From Clostridia bacterium (lineage in GTDB: Bacteria > Bacillota > Clostridia > Lachnospirales > Lachnospiraceae): a stretch of 64,000 nucleotides of DNA. A program made the position numbers and the translations under genes. The notes under the pieces were generated by a model. That model was not told the DNA's origin and did no database searches. It worked only from the letters and a program-made list of their open reading frames with translations. The DNA lies in NCBI GenBank assembly GCA_003249225.1, contig QKJQ01000024.1:23744-87743 (forward strand). The letters are read 5' to 3'. Below, one piece after another: positions 53,575 to 62,495 of this stretch (positions are counted from its first letter, which is position 1; every line of letters starts with the position of its first letter).

Positions 53575-53700
53575 TTAAGGCGGATATATATCATATTTAT
53601 CAAAATAGTATTTATTCATATCATACTGCCAATAATGTATATCAACCTTGCCCTGTGTAATATCCTCTATGAATACCTCTATCAATAAACCTATTGAATA
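53575..53700 (-). pseudogene. C-terminal toxin remnant
   Basis: A 41-codon minus-strand frame between stops, reading IEVFIEDITQGKVDIHYWQY and NKYYFDKYDIYPP. The ending H-Y-W...K-Y-Y-F-D-x-Y-D-I-Y-P is typical of the last residues of some Rhs tips. The rest of the toxin is lost. Short plus-strand frames at 53735-53944 are not convincing genes. Confidence 0.45.
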
Positions 53701-53982
53701 TTAACTCGATACTTCTAGCTTCCTAACCTTATGAATGAGCTTTGATAATCTCTTACGCTACTATTTATTAACATTGATTATAGCTCTATCCCTCTTCCTA
53801 ATGTTTCTTTTCAGGCAACGTCTCTTTGTCCAATATTGGTCTTTAAACATCCTTCTGAAAATTGAATATTCTCTTCCATTATTATTATCTTATGTCCCTA
53901 AAAATGTGTCCAACTTTTTTAAAGCAGATGTCATAATTGTATAAATAACTGTAGTTATTAAAAAGTATTTCACGATTGAAAT

Positions 53983-54032
53983 AAAAGGAAGCTATAAAAT
54001 CGTATTGGTATATAATGTTATAGCTTCCTTTT
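53983..54032. terminator. Terminator after the 213-residue candidate immunity gene
   Basis: A perfect 15-bp stem (53983-53997 and 54018-54032) with A-rich and T-rich ends; it works in both directions. Apart from it and the remnant ending at 53575, the interval 53701-54053 is empty. Confidence 0.88.
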
Positions 54033-54053
54033 TAATATTACCCGGCAAATCTT

Positions 54054-54695
54054 CTAATCTTTTTTCATCATAGCACAATACATTAAGATATATTCGTTAA
54101 TACCAATCCCCTTATTTTGAAATCTTCCACCATGTCCTTGATTCAATTCACTTTGAGCTAAAGATTCTGCATCAGCATATTTTTCTATATTTATATTTGC
54201 CAACATTTTTATTAATTTTTCATCCATTATACCTGATTGATGAAGAGCAAAAGAATCAAAATTATTGTTCCTTGATATTATCGTTTCAATAAAGCTTCTG
54301 CTCTCATATTTAAAATCATCAACTACATCATTACAGATTTGTTCAATACAGTTTGCGTCCGTAATTATATAGCTTTTCTCTTTCCACTGTATTGAAGGAG
54401 CAACATAGGCACCATTTGCTCTTAAGCTATCTTTCTGATTAATATTATCTTTCATATCAATAACTTTCCAAAAAATATCATCATAATAATATAGCTTTAT
54501 ATTCATACGAATTGTTAATAAACACTGGTTGTTAGTAAAACGAATGAAATATACTGCATGTACAAAATAGTCATTTATTTTCTCATAAATGCAATTAGAA
54601 ACTATCTTACACGACTTTTTCTTAACAACTTGTTTAATTGTATTTTGTACAGCTTTATTTATAAGCTTCAGTTCTTCTTTTTGCTCTTTAGTCAT
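54054..54695 (-). CDS. Candidate immunity protein for the REase-like toxin
   Basis: A 213-residue, lysine- and asparagine-rich cytoplasmic protein with AT-rich codons. Features: KEELKLINKAVQNTIKQVVK helix at the N-terminus, FVHAVYFIRFTNNQCLLTIR beta segment, and HGGRFQNKGIGINEYILMYC near the end. It starts 36 nt after the stop of the REase toxin remnant. No family recognised; role inferred from position. Confidence 0.55.
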   Translation of the reverse strand: MTKEQKEELKLINKAVQNTIKQVVKKKSCKIVSNCIYEKINDYFVHAVYFIRFTNNQCLLTIRMNIKLYYYDDIFWKVIDMKDNINQKDSLRANGAYVAPSIQWKEKSYIITDANCIEQICNDVVDDFKYESRSFIETIISRNNNFDSFALHQSGIMDEKLIKMLANINIEKYADAESLAQSELNQGHGGRFQNKGIGINEYILMYCAMMKKD

Positions 54696-54731
54696 CTTAT
54701 CACCTCGATGTTTATGATTCTAATGCCTCAA

Positions 54732-55616
54732 TCAATATATTATTTTCGCTTCTGTTCCAGAAAGTATCTCATATCCTCCTGTAAAAATTCCTTTTCTCTT
54801 ACCAACAACAGTTCTTCCACTATTTTACAACTCAGGAAATGCTATTTTCTGGTTAGGTGTCAAAGGTGCAGAAGTCGATGATTTAAACTCATTTATCACC
54901 ACATTCCCATTTACATCCAATCCTAATGCATCAACACGAGACTTAGTACCGCTAAGTGTTTTTATTGTGACTTGTTCTACTGCATTCGTATTATTGTTAT
55001 TGAAATTGGAAAATTCTTGTTGCTCAAAAGCTTTTCCTTGTGCACGATTATTAGCCAATACATCAGCCTGAGAGCCTCCCTTGGTATTACTCGCTCCCTG
55101 ACTTGCACTAGCTGCATTTTTTGCAGTATTACCACTTGATGTATTGATACTGTTAGCATATCTTGCTGAAACGCCATACATCGCTCCACCAGAAATGCAT
55201 CTATTGCCATGGCTTTTGGATCAAATACTGTTTTTACACCTGCTTTAAATCCAATATAATCTTCCTTATATCCTGCAGCAGTATTTAGAACGTTTCCCGT
55301 TAATATTGCTCCAGTACGTGCTGAAATTCCTATACCCATGGCTCCCGCAATAGCTACAGCTGCTGTCATTCCTCCTGCTGCTGCATATATTGCTCCTCCT
55401 GTTAATGCACCTCCGACTCCTGCATCAGCTCCAATACACGTGTTGATTCCAACTTTTTCCAATCAACACGATCCATATCGAAGCCTTCACCGCTTGTTGC
55501 CTGAGATAAAACAGATACAGCGCCACCTATAACGCCAACAGCTGCTAATATAGCAAAGTGCCCACTCGGATCATAATACTTAAGTGGAATATTAGCGCAA
55601 TACGTATATAAGTTTT
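54732..55616 (-). pseudogene. Orphan Rhs tip with restriction-endonuclease-fold toxin, multiply broken
   Basis: It begins directly at the end of the upstream gene with only about 15 residues of Rhs core (LYTYCANIPLKYYDPSGHFA), then a glycine/alanine-rich pre-toxin segment (VGVIGGAVSVLSQATSGEGF; GVGGALTGGAIYAAAGGMTA). The toxin domain is QADVLANNRAQGKAFEQQEF, TIKTLSGTKSRVDALGLDVN, VVINEFKSSTSAPLTPNQKI and NSGRTVVGKRKGIFTGGYEI. The E..D..ExK-type arrangement (RVDALGLD...INEFKSS) indicates a PD-(D/E)XK nuclease fold (Tox-REase class). Breaks: A5 instead of A6 at about 55455, a frameshift near 55190, and a TAA replacing Gln after AFPEL. Confidence 0.72.
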
Positions 55617-56039
55617 CTACTGTTCAACATCGATATCAAGTAATATTCCTTTAGAATTACATGCTCCAATAATTTTTTCTATTAAGCTATCTCTTATCAC
55701 CGGTTCAATATTGACTACATATTCATTATTGTTTTTTGTCTTAATCTTCATATTTCTAACCATTCCTATGACAGGCATTTCAATTTTTGGATTCGCAACA
55801 GTGATTTCCTTAATCTCATCCCATAAAATTTCACTCTTTCCATCATAAACTTTGTAAATAACAATTCCAGAATTACTTATATCCACTCTATAACAGTTAA
55901 ACATAAATGAGGATAAAATCAAAAATACAACAATTATCAATGTTCCAGGCATGATACCATAAATTTTAACTAAAACATAGTATGCAACTAATGATAAAAA
56001 AAGATGAATTACTATTCCTTTGTTATATTTAAAAATCAT
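55617..56039 (-). CDS. Two-helix membrane protein with PH-like domain, candidate immunity protein
   Basis: A 140-residue protein: a hydrophobic hairpin (GIVIHLFLSLVAYYVLVKIY; MPGTLIIVVFLILSSFMFNC) and a cytoplasmic bacterial-PH-like domain (VDISNSGIVIYKVYDGKSEI; LWDEIKEITVANPKIEM). AAGGAAAAA precedes the ATG. Its stop abuts the orphan Rhs core of the next cassette. On the other side the IS110 remnant separates it from the toxin ending at 57597, so it may be that toxin's immunity gene split off by the IS. Function inferred from place only. Confidence 0.55.
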   Translation of the reverse strand: MIFKYNKGIVIHLFLSLVAYYVLVKIYGIMPGTLIIVVFLILSSFMFNCYRVDISNSGIVIYKVYDGKSEILWDEIKEITVANPKIEMPVIGMVRNMKIKTKNNNEYVVNIEPVIRDSLIEKIIGACNSKGILLDIDVEQ

Positions 56040-56127
56040 TTTTTCCTTGTATGATGTTTATAGGAATAAACACCATAACTTCCTTTCTATTTAATATCGT
56101 GGTTATAATACATTCAGATACTGTGGA

Positions 56128-56313
56128 CTTTTAATTTTTTTCTGTAGCTTGACTACTCAACAGGAGTGTATTGCCGCTACCTTTATCTGAATTGTTTATT
56201 AGCTGGATGTTGCCAGGAGCATTTCTCCTGAGTACTTATTTCAATCAAGTCTACGATGATAATCGTTGGTAGATATCACGGTATCAGACTTACAGAAAGG
56301 GAGGTACAACCTC
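56128..56313 (+). ncRNA. Candidate bridge RNA region of the IS110 remnant
   Basis: IS110-group elements encode a structured bridge RNA in the non-coding end upstream of the transposase. Here 185 bp precede the ATG and hold at least two hairpins: CAGGAG-CATTT-CTCCTG (56215-56231) and TCTACGAT...ATCG..GTAGA (about 56250-56273). The position is right; the RNA and its loops are inferred. Confidence 0.3.
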
Positions 56314-57464
56314 ATGATTTACGTTGGCATTGATATTGCTAAACTCAACCATTTTACCTCAGCCATTTCTTCTGATGGTGAAATACTCATCGAGCCGTTC
56401 AAATTTACAAATGACGGTGATGGATTCCACTTGCTCGTTTCTAAACTCGAATCTCTCGAGTCTGACGACATCATCATCGGTCTTGAATCAACGGCACACT
56501 ATGCGACAGCCTCGTTCGATACCTTGTTGCCAGCTGCTTCAAAGTGTGTGTGTTGAACCCCATTAAAACGTCTTCTATGCGCAAGAACAAGACGGATAAG
56601 GTCGACAAATACATAATTGCTAAAACTTTAATGATGCAGGATTCCTTCAGATTTGTTTCCTGCTATGACTTGGATCTGATGGATCTAAAAACACTTGGTC
56701 GTTTTCGACAAAAGACCATAAAGTAGCGGACACGGTTAAAAATACAGCTGACTTCTTATGTGGATTAGGTGTTCCCAGAATTGCAGTATTTCTTCAAATC
56801 TGGTCTGCATCAAAAATCTGTCTATGACCTGTTAAAAGAGACTCCTATGCCTCAAGACATTGCTTCCATGCATATGACTCATCTTGCTCATCTACTTGAA
56901 GTCTCCTCCCATGGTCACTTCAAAAAAGAAGAAGCTAAAGAATTAAGAGTTCTTGCACAGAAGTCTATTTGCACCAGCGACAGTGCTCTATCTATTCCAA
57001 TAACTCACTCCATTGCACAGATTGAGTTATTGGATAGCCAGTTGGATAGAGTTGAATCTGAGATGGCGGACATCAGGAAATTCAATGATTCTGTCATCAT
57101 GACCATTCTAGGTATCGGTTACATAAACGGTGGAATGATTCTTGGTGAAATCGGTAATATACACCGGTTCTCCAACCCTAGTAAGCTGCTTGCATTTGCA
57201 GGTCTTGATCCGTCCGTTTACCAGTCTGGCAACTTTAGTGCGAAATATACACGGATGTCTAATCGTGGTTGCAGAGTCCTTAGATATGCTCTTATGAATA
57301 CAGCTCATAATGTAGTAAAAAGCAATGCCACTTTCAAAGCTTTTTATGACGCCAAGGTAACAGAAGGCCGTACACACTATAATACTCTCGGGCACTGCGC
57401 CGGCAAACTTGTCAGAGTCATCTGGAAGATGCTCACTGACGAAGTAGAATTCAACCTCAATTAA
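56314..57464 (+). pseudogene. IS110-family transposase, broken
   Basis: The N-terminal DEDD domain shows MIYVGIDIAKLNHFTSAISS, LESTAHYATASF and, after a frameshift near 56550, RKNKTDKVDKYIIAKTLM. The C-terminal Tnp_20 domain shows [40 protein letters not shown] and [15 protein letters not shown] with the catalytic-Ser region. One frameshift and two in-frame stops (about 56724 and 56766) inactivate it. GGGAGG upstream decides the start. Confidence 0.85.
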
Positions 57465-57596
57465 GAGGTCTGTATATCAATATCGATAGATTTTGAAAAA
57501 GCACCTTAAGGGAGCTCTGTTAAGTTACCCTTTTATCCTCGATACTAAAAAAGTAATTTCTTATTATTTTGTACTTGACTTTTCATAGCTGGTTTC

Positions 57597-60177
57597 CTAA
57601 TTTGGCAAATAGAAATATTCTGGGTCTAGTGGTAGCTTATTTATTTCATTATAAACTTGTCTTGAATTTTTGTACAAATAATCAGCCATCACATCCAACT
57701 TCTCAGGCATCTGCCCCATCGCTTCTTTCATCATCCATGGGGGTATTGTTACTGTATCTGAATAAGCTCTTGTTGACGTAGCCCAATCCATTAATTTCTT
57801 TTCCTTTTCACTAGCTCTGTTATATGCATAGCTTTTTAAACTATTTGAAATTGATGATGTAAAGCAAGTATACGAATTTGCTGCAAACCATAAACTAGAT
57901 AAATTAGCGTATTGCATTGTTATTCTATCATCCTTGACTCCTGAAACAATATTTGTAGCAACAGAAATTGGCACTCCAAATCTTGTTCCATACTTAAACA
58001 ACGTCGGAACTCCCGAACTAGTTCCATTATTTAATAATTTAAAGATTTCATCAGAGTATTGCACCTGTTTCATCAGTGTATTGCTTGATGCTGCAGCTGA
58101 TACAAAATTATTAAATAAATCATTGCTTAATTGTAAATTGAAATCACTTGACTTTGACGTCACTCCTTCAGAAACAATGCTTTGTTTGCCTGCATTCTCT
58201 TCAATAAGTTCATCTGTCACCGAAACAGCAATATGCCCACTCGGATCATAATACTTCAGCGGATTATTAGCGCAGTATGTATACCGGTTCAGGCTCAGAG
58301 GATCGTTCTTCTCTCCTGTGTAACTGTCCTCGGTCAGGAACCTTGCGGTCGTGCTGTCATAGTATCTTGCATTGACATAGTAGAGTCCTGTCGATTCATC
58401 GTACTGGTACCCTGCATAGGTCGTGGTGTTGTCTGCAGTTCCTGTGGCTTTTATGATATTGCCAAAAGCATCATACTGGTAGGTCGCTGCGATTCCACCT
58501 TGTGTGTACACGAGCATAACGACGTCTCTGTGTGCATTATACAGATAATAGTAACTTTCTGTCAATGTATCCCTTGCGAAAAGGACGAGTCCGTAGTGGT
58601 TGACTGCGGTGACGGTTCCTGTGCTGTCTGCTTCTGCTTTTAACTTCCCGTTCTCATAGCAGCTGTACTCTTTTGTTCCGTTCACGGTACTGCTGATCCG
58701 GTAGTCTGCGGCATCGTAGGTGTCCCTCACTGTCATATGTATAGGTGGTCGTACTTCCTGCCTCTGATATGGTGAGCATATTTCCGGCTGCATCAAAGGT
58801 AAATGTCTTATCGGAGCCTGCCGTATGGATCAGGTCCTGTCTTCCAAAGCCATCATATCCATAGGTCTTTTGTTCCCCGCTTCTTGAGACTTCAGTAAGG
58901 AGGTTCCCGTCCGGGGCATAAGTATAATGAAGTCCTGTATCCCCTGTGAGCGGTGCTTCTGCTGTTCCAAGGTTGTATTCTGCTATTACAAGGTTCCGTG
59001 CATTATAGGTATACATTATCCGGTTGCCTTCTCCGTCTGTCCTTCCGGTCACATTTCCGGCATTGTCATAAGTATTGGCTATATAGCCGCCTTCCGGATC
59101 GATGATACCGATCAGACGGTTCAGCCTGTCATATTGGTACTGGGTCGTATAACCGCGTGCTGTTGACATGGATGTCTGGTTGTTGTAGACATCAAAGGTC
59201 CATTCTGTCGTATGTCCGTTCCCATCCGTCTTCCCTGTCTGATTGCCTGCTGCATCATATGCAAAAGATGTGACATTTCCCATGGCATCCGTTGAGGTGA
59301 GCTGTCTGCTGCAGTCATCATAGGTCAGCGCTTCGACCAGGTTCCCAAGTGGATCGGTTGTCTTTATCAAACGGTTCAGTCCATCGTACTCATAGGTCGT
59401 GATGTTCGCAAGATGATCCTGCAGGGAGGTCTGATTGCCGTTCTTATCATATGTATAGGTAGTCGTCTTCTCGGTCTCACCGTGCAGTGTCTCTGTCAGG
59501 CATCTGCCAAGGGTGTCATAGGTGTAGGTGGTGGTCGTGCCAAGTTCATTGGTCGTACTCACCTTCTGTCCAAGGATATCAAAGACGGCTGATGTGGTGA
59601 TGCTGTCCGTACTGCCACTTATTCTTGAGAACTGTGTGGTGCCTGTGCAGTTCCCCTTTGAGTCGTAGGTATAGAGCATCTGTCTTCCGGTGCTGTCTGT
59701 TGTTCCCGCTATCTGTCCGGTGATGGTATAGGTCGTCTCTGCTGTAAGGCTCCCTATGGTAATATCTCCCGGAAGGGTGCTGGTAAGTTCCCACCCGAAT
59801 GGATTGCTCGATCTTTCAGTCACATTTCCATTACCGTCAGCCTCGGTCTTTTTATTACCGAATACATCATAGGTATAGGCTGCTGTCAGCTGATAGCTGC
59901 TGTCACTGTTCTTTACCGATATGGTCAGCAGTCTTCCCACGGAATCATAGGTGTATCTGGTCAGGCTGTTCCGTGTCTGTTCTGTACTGATGGCTCCATA
60001 TACCGTGTAGGTGTATTTCTTTGTGAGGCCTTCCCCGAGTGCTGCTGCATTGGCCAAAGTCTCGGTCGCTGCTTTCCCGTTCGGGTAGTAGGTATACTTT
60101 GTTCCGTTACCATTGGCATCCGCTTCAAGCTCCGGAAGCCCAAGACTGTTATAAGTAAATCGATGGATCTGCTTCAA
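57597..60177 (-). pseudogene. Rhs/YD-repeat protein with unknown C-terminal toxin, N-truncated and frameshifted
   Basis: Two overlapping frames. 60177-58654 holds about twenty YD repeats (for example YTYDSVGRLLTI and TYEYDGLNRLIKTTDPLGNL) and then ends in a shifted tail. 58738-57597 resumes with TYDAADYRISSTVNGTKEYS and the Rhs core end LSLNRYTYCANNPLKYYDPS. The junction near 58720-58740 (SEG against DTYDAA) lacks about 60-100 residues present in the sister copy at 60778, so an internal deletion with a frame change occurred. After GHIAV the tip of about 210 residues (LFKYGTRFGVPISVATN; EKEKKLMDWATSTRAYSDTV; DPEYFYLPN) is of unrecognised family. The upstream start is TTG only, without a ribosome site. 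Confidence 0.82.
58231..58723 (-). repeat. Rhs core-end repeat, copy A
   Basis: About 490 bp nearly identical to 61584-62075 and 63571-64000 (a few percent differences by eye). It encodes the refolding/autocleavage end of the Rhs barrel (RYTYCANNPLKYYDPSG). A 50-bp piece of the same sequence is at 55559-55608. These are obvious substrates for tip exchange by homologous recombination. Confidence 0.9.
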
Positions 60178-60225
60178 AGTATCTTGTCCCTGTGTCGCAA
60201 GCGACCACCTTCCAGTGACTTTCGC

Positions 60226-60288
60226 TGGCAGTGCCGACGCTTTAATGATTCTTAGTATGTGGTCGAAATGACCTTTTGTGTGTCAAAG
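60226..60288. repeat. Array repeat, copy 2
   Basis: 63 bp, about 84% identical to 50793-50855; nearly all differences are transitions. It contains GGTCG-AAA-TGACC, where the copy 1 C-G pair becomes a G-U pair, so the hairpin is kept. On the minus strand the same DNA is open and reads GHFDHILRIIKASALP just before the Rhs remnant. Confidence 0.75.
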
Positions 60289-60353
60289 TGGTGGTCAGGA
60301 ATACTCATTACCGTTATTTCAATCCAATTTACAGGTGCACAGACGAATGCACT

Positions 60354-60764
60354 TTACTCTGTTTTTAATATTCCTAAAGCTCTTTCAGTTGCTAGTTTTT
60401 TAATTTTAACATGTGTATCGTCTATGTTTTTAGCGTCTAATATATTCATAACTTCTGAGTTGTATTTTATTAGCAGTCCTGACATGTACCTTAAAAATTC
60501 ATTAATTTCACTTTTTTCAGCAACGAACTCTGCTCCGATTAATCTAAATACATCTTCGATAAAATACCATTCACCGGCTCGTCCTGCTTCACACCATACA
60601 GTCCCCCTATCTCTTAAAAAGCGGATATGGACTTGCTTACTAGAAGTAAGTTCAATGCAAAAATTTCCAAAATTCTTTTCATCAAAGTCAAATTTTTCTA
60701 CAGAAAAAAGTCCCTCATCTGTCAATTCGACAATATTGTTAATTAGTGATTCTTTATCCGACAT
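60354..60764 (-). CDS. Candidate immunity protein for the toxin at 60778-62343
   Basis: A 136-residue acidic cytoplasmic protein (NNIVELTDEGLFSVEKFDFD; QVHIRFLRDRGTVWCEAGRA; FIEDVFRLIGAEFVAEKSEI). It starts 13 nt after the toxin stop with GGAGGTTGTCGAA upstream, so the two are translationally linked. Family not recognised. The array repeat follows 66 bp downstream. Confidence 0.65.
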   Translation of the reverse strand: MSDKESLINNIVELTDEGLFSVEKFDFDEKNFGNFCIELTSSKQVHIRFLRDRGTVWCEAGRAGEWYFIEDVFRLIGAEFVAEKSEINEFLRYMSGLLIKYNSEVMNILDAKNIDDTHVKIKKLATERALGILKTE

Positions 60765-60777
60765 TTCGACAACCTCC

Positions 60778-62343
60778 TTACTTGATTAACTTTGTCGCAT
60801 CACAGTTGAGCTTGTAACCTTGTGATATTAGATGCTCTATCTCTTTCTGTAAATAACTTCCTGGTCTTACTTTGTCAATAGGTGTTGCTAAGTTGAATTC
60901 TGTACCCTTAGAAATTGCCCGATCTAGGAATTTCTGATTTGCAGCCCATTGCTCAGCAGAGGTCATCTTATTCCATATGTTGTCAGGGACAGAAAATGGT
61001 TTTGTATTAAGTTTGGTTGAAAGTTCTACATATTCTGGATAGTGCCCTATAACCTTCTGAGGTGCTGTAATTACTTCGCTCCCACCCTTAATAGTTGATC
61101 CATACTTCATCTCGATTAAATCAGTAGTTTTACTATTAACTTTATTTCCAGTTTTTACAGTATCAAACATTTCATCAGAGTATTTGAACATATCACTGTT
61201 TTTTGCTATACTGAAAAGTTCATCACTGTATTTTAGATTACCTATAAATGGCACGAAAGCTATCGCATCTATAACCAGATTGTTAAAAAGTTTCTGACCT
61301 TTTGTCTGCGATGAAATCATACTATTATTGCCATAGGCACTCAAGTTACCAAATGAACCCTTTATATAACTTTGGGGAGTCCAATCGCATATATAATTTG
61401 CCATCTCCAACGAATCATTAACAAGGCTATTTATATCCCAAGGAAGATCAAGACCAACAAAGCCAAGTCCCACAACCGTTAAAGTATCACTTGTTTTTAC
61501 TCCATTACCTGAGAATGTACGTTCTGCAAAACTTACTACTTGTCCATCTACTTCTTTTCCTTTGTTAATTACATCTGCAAGCTTATGCCCACTCGGATCA
61601 TAATACTTAAGTGGATTATTCACACAGTATGTATACCGGTTCAGGCTCAGAGGATCGTTCTTCTCTCCTGTATAACTGTCCTCGGTCAAGAACCTTGCAA
61701 TCGTACTGTCATAGTACCTTGCATTGACATAGTAGAGTCCCGTCGATTCATCGTACCGATACCCTGCATAGGTCGTGGTGTTGTCTGCAGTTCCTGTTGC
61801 TTTCAGAATATTGCCAAAAGCATCATACTGGTAGGTCGCTGCGATTCCACCTTGTGTGTACACGAGCATAACGACGTCTCTGTGTGCATTATACAGATAA
61901 TAGTAAGTTTCTGTCAATGTGTCCCTTGCGAAAAGAACGAGTCCGTAGTGATTGACTGCGGTGACGGTTCCTGTTCTGTCTGCTTCTGCTTTTAACTTCC
62001 CGTTCTCATAGCAGCTGTACTCTTTTGTTCCGTTCACGGTACTGCTGGTCCGGTAGTCTGCGGCATCGTAGGTGTAGGATGATGTCGTGTCTCCCTGTTT
62101 TACGCTTATGAGCCGGTTGAAGGAATCATAGGTATAGACCGTCGTTCCTGCTGTCTTGTTCTCGAAGATCAGGTTGTTGTCCTCATCGTAGCGGTAGATA
62201 TAAGCATCAAGGAAGTTTCCGTTGCTGTCCCTGTGGATGACGGAGAGTACATTTCCTGCCTTGTCGTAGGTATAGTCTTCTCTTGTTCCGTCTATAAAGA
62301 TAGATGCCGATCTGCTTCCATTCGCATTGTATCCATAAGACAC
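60778..62343 (-). CDS. Rhs tip protein with uncharacterised C-terminal toxin
   Basis: A 521-residue fragment of an Rhs protein. YD repeats (1-120; DYTYDKAGNVLSVIHRDSNG, YTYDSFNRLISV) and the Rhs core end (to DPSGH at about 252) lead to a 270-residue tip. The tip has a spacer with repeated YSDE(L/M)F segments and a final domain VIGHYPEYVELSTKLNTKPF, NIWNKMTSAEQWAANQKFLD, GTEFNLATPIDKVRPGSYLQ and KEIEHLISQGYKL. That final domain is common in form but unnamed to me. No proper start: ATG candidates lie in other frames, and a MKKVVWEKEAG start at 62374 is out of phase by one. It is therefore probably a displaced tip or requires a frameshift. Immunity gene directly downstream. Confidence 0.75.
   Translation of the reverse strand: MSYGYNANGSRSASIFIDGTREDYTYDKAGNVLSVIHRDSNGNFLDAYIYRYDEDNNLIFENKTAGTTVYTYDSFNRLISVKQGDTTSSYTYDAADYRTSSTVNGTKEYSCYENGKLKAEADRTGTVTAVNHYGLVLFARDTLTETYYYLYNAHRDVVMLVYTQGGIAATYQYDAFGNILKATGTADNTTTYAGYRYDESTGLYYVNARYYDSTIARFLTEDSYTGEKNDPLSLNRYTYCVNNPLKYYDPSGHKLADVINKGKEVDGQVVSFAERTFSGNGVKTSDTLTVVGLGFVGLDLPWDINSLVNDSLEMANYICDWTPQSYIKGSFGNLSAYGNNSMISSQTKGQKLFNNLVIDAIAFVPFIGNLKYSDELFSIAKNSDMFKYSDEMFDTVKTGNKVNSKTTDLIEMKYGSTIKGGSEVITAPQKVIGHYPEYVELSTKLNTKPFSVPDNIWNKMTSAEQWAANQKFLDRAISKGTEFNLATPIDKVRPGSYLQKEIEHLISQGYKLNCDATKLIK
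61584..62075 (-). repeat. Rhs core-end repeat, copy B
   Basis: Same 490-bp sequence as 58231-58723, with changes such as RYDESTG for QYDESTG and CVNNPL for CANNPL. Open frames on the opposite strand (61540-61995) are shadows of this repeat. Confidence 0.9.
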
Positions 62344-62381
62344 CAGCTTCTTTTTCCCAAACTACTTTTTTCATACTAAAT

Positions 62382-62415
62382 CCTCTTGAATTAAAATTTA
62401 TTTTAATCCAAGAGG
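62382..62415 (-). promoter_or_regulatory. 16-bp inverted repeat that contains the ribosome site of the Rhs tip gene
   Basis: CCTCTTGAATTAAAAT (62382-62397) pairs with ATTTTAATCCAAGAGG (62400-62415). On the minus strand its distal arm ends in AAGAGGA, followed 6 nt later by ATG at 62374. It could end the transcript of the immunity gene at 62496 or hide the ribosome site of the next frame. Confidence 0.6.
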
Positions 62416-62495
62416 ACGCACACTATTTGATATATTGATTATAAATGTTTTTTTCTTTCTTTTAATTATGTCATTTATATTTCCAATAATATGGT

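Larger units (their letters stand above)
56128..57596 (+). mobile_element. IS110-family element remnant
   Basis: A broken transposase gene flanked by a non-coding left part (56128-56313) and right part (57465-57596). IS110 elements have no long terminal inverted repeats, so the exact ends cannot be set by eye. It is oriented opposite to the toxin array. Confidence 0.7.

Noticed and set aside
53735..53944. Plus-strand 69-residue hydrophobic frame
   Set aside because: No ribosome site, AT-rich low-information sequence, orientation against the array, no resemblance to known small proteins.
61540..61995. Plus-strand cysteine/isoleucine-rich open frame, also found at 58182-58643 and 63572-63982
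   Set aside because: The same shadow appears opposite each Rhs core repeat, no start context, and the minus-strand reading is clearly Rhs.
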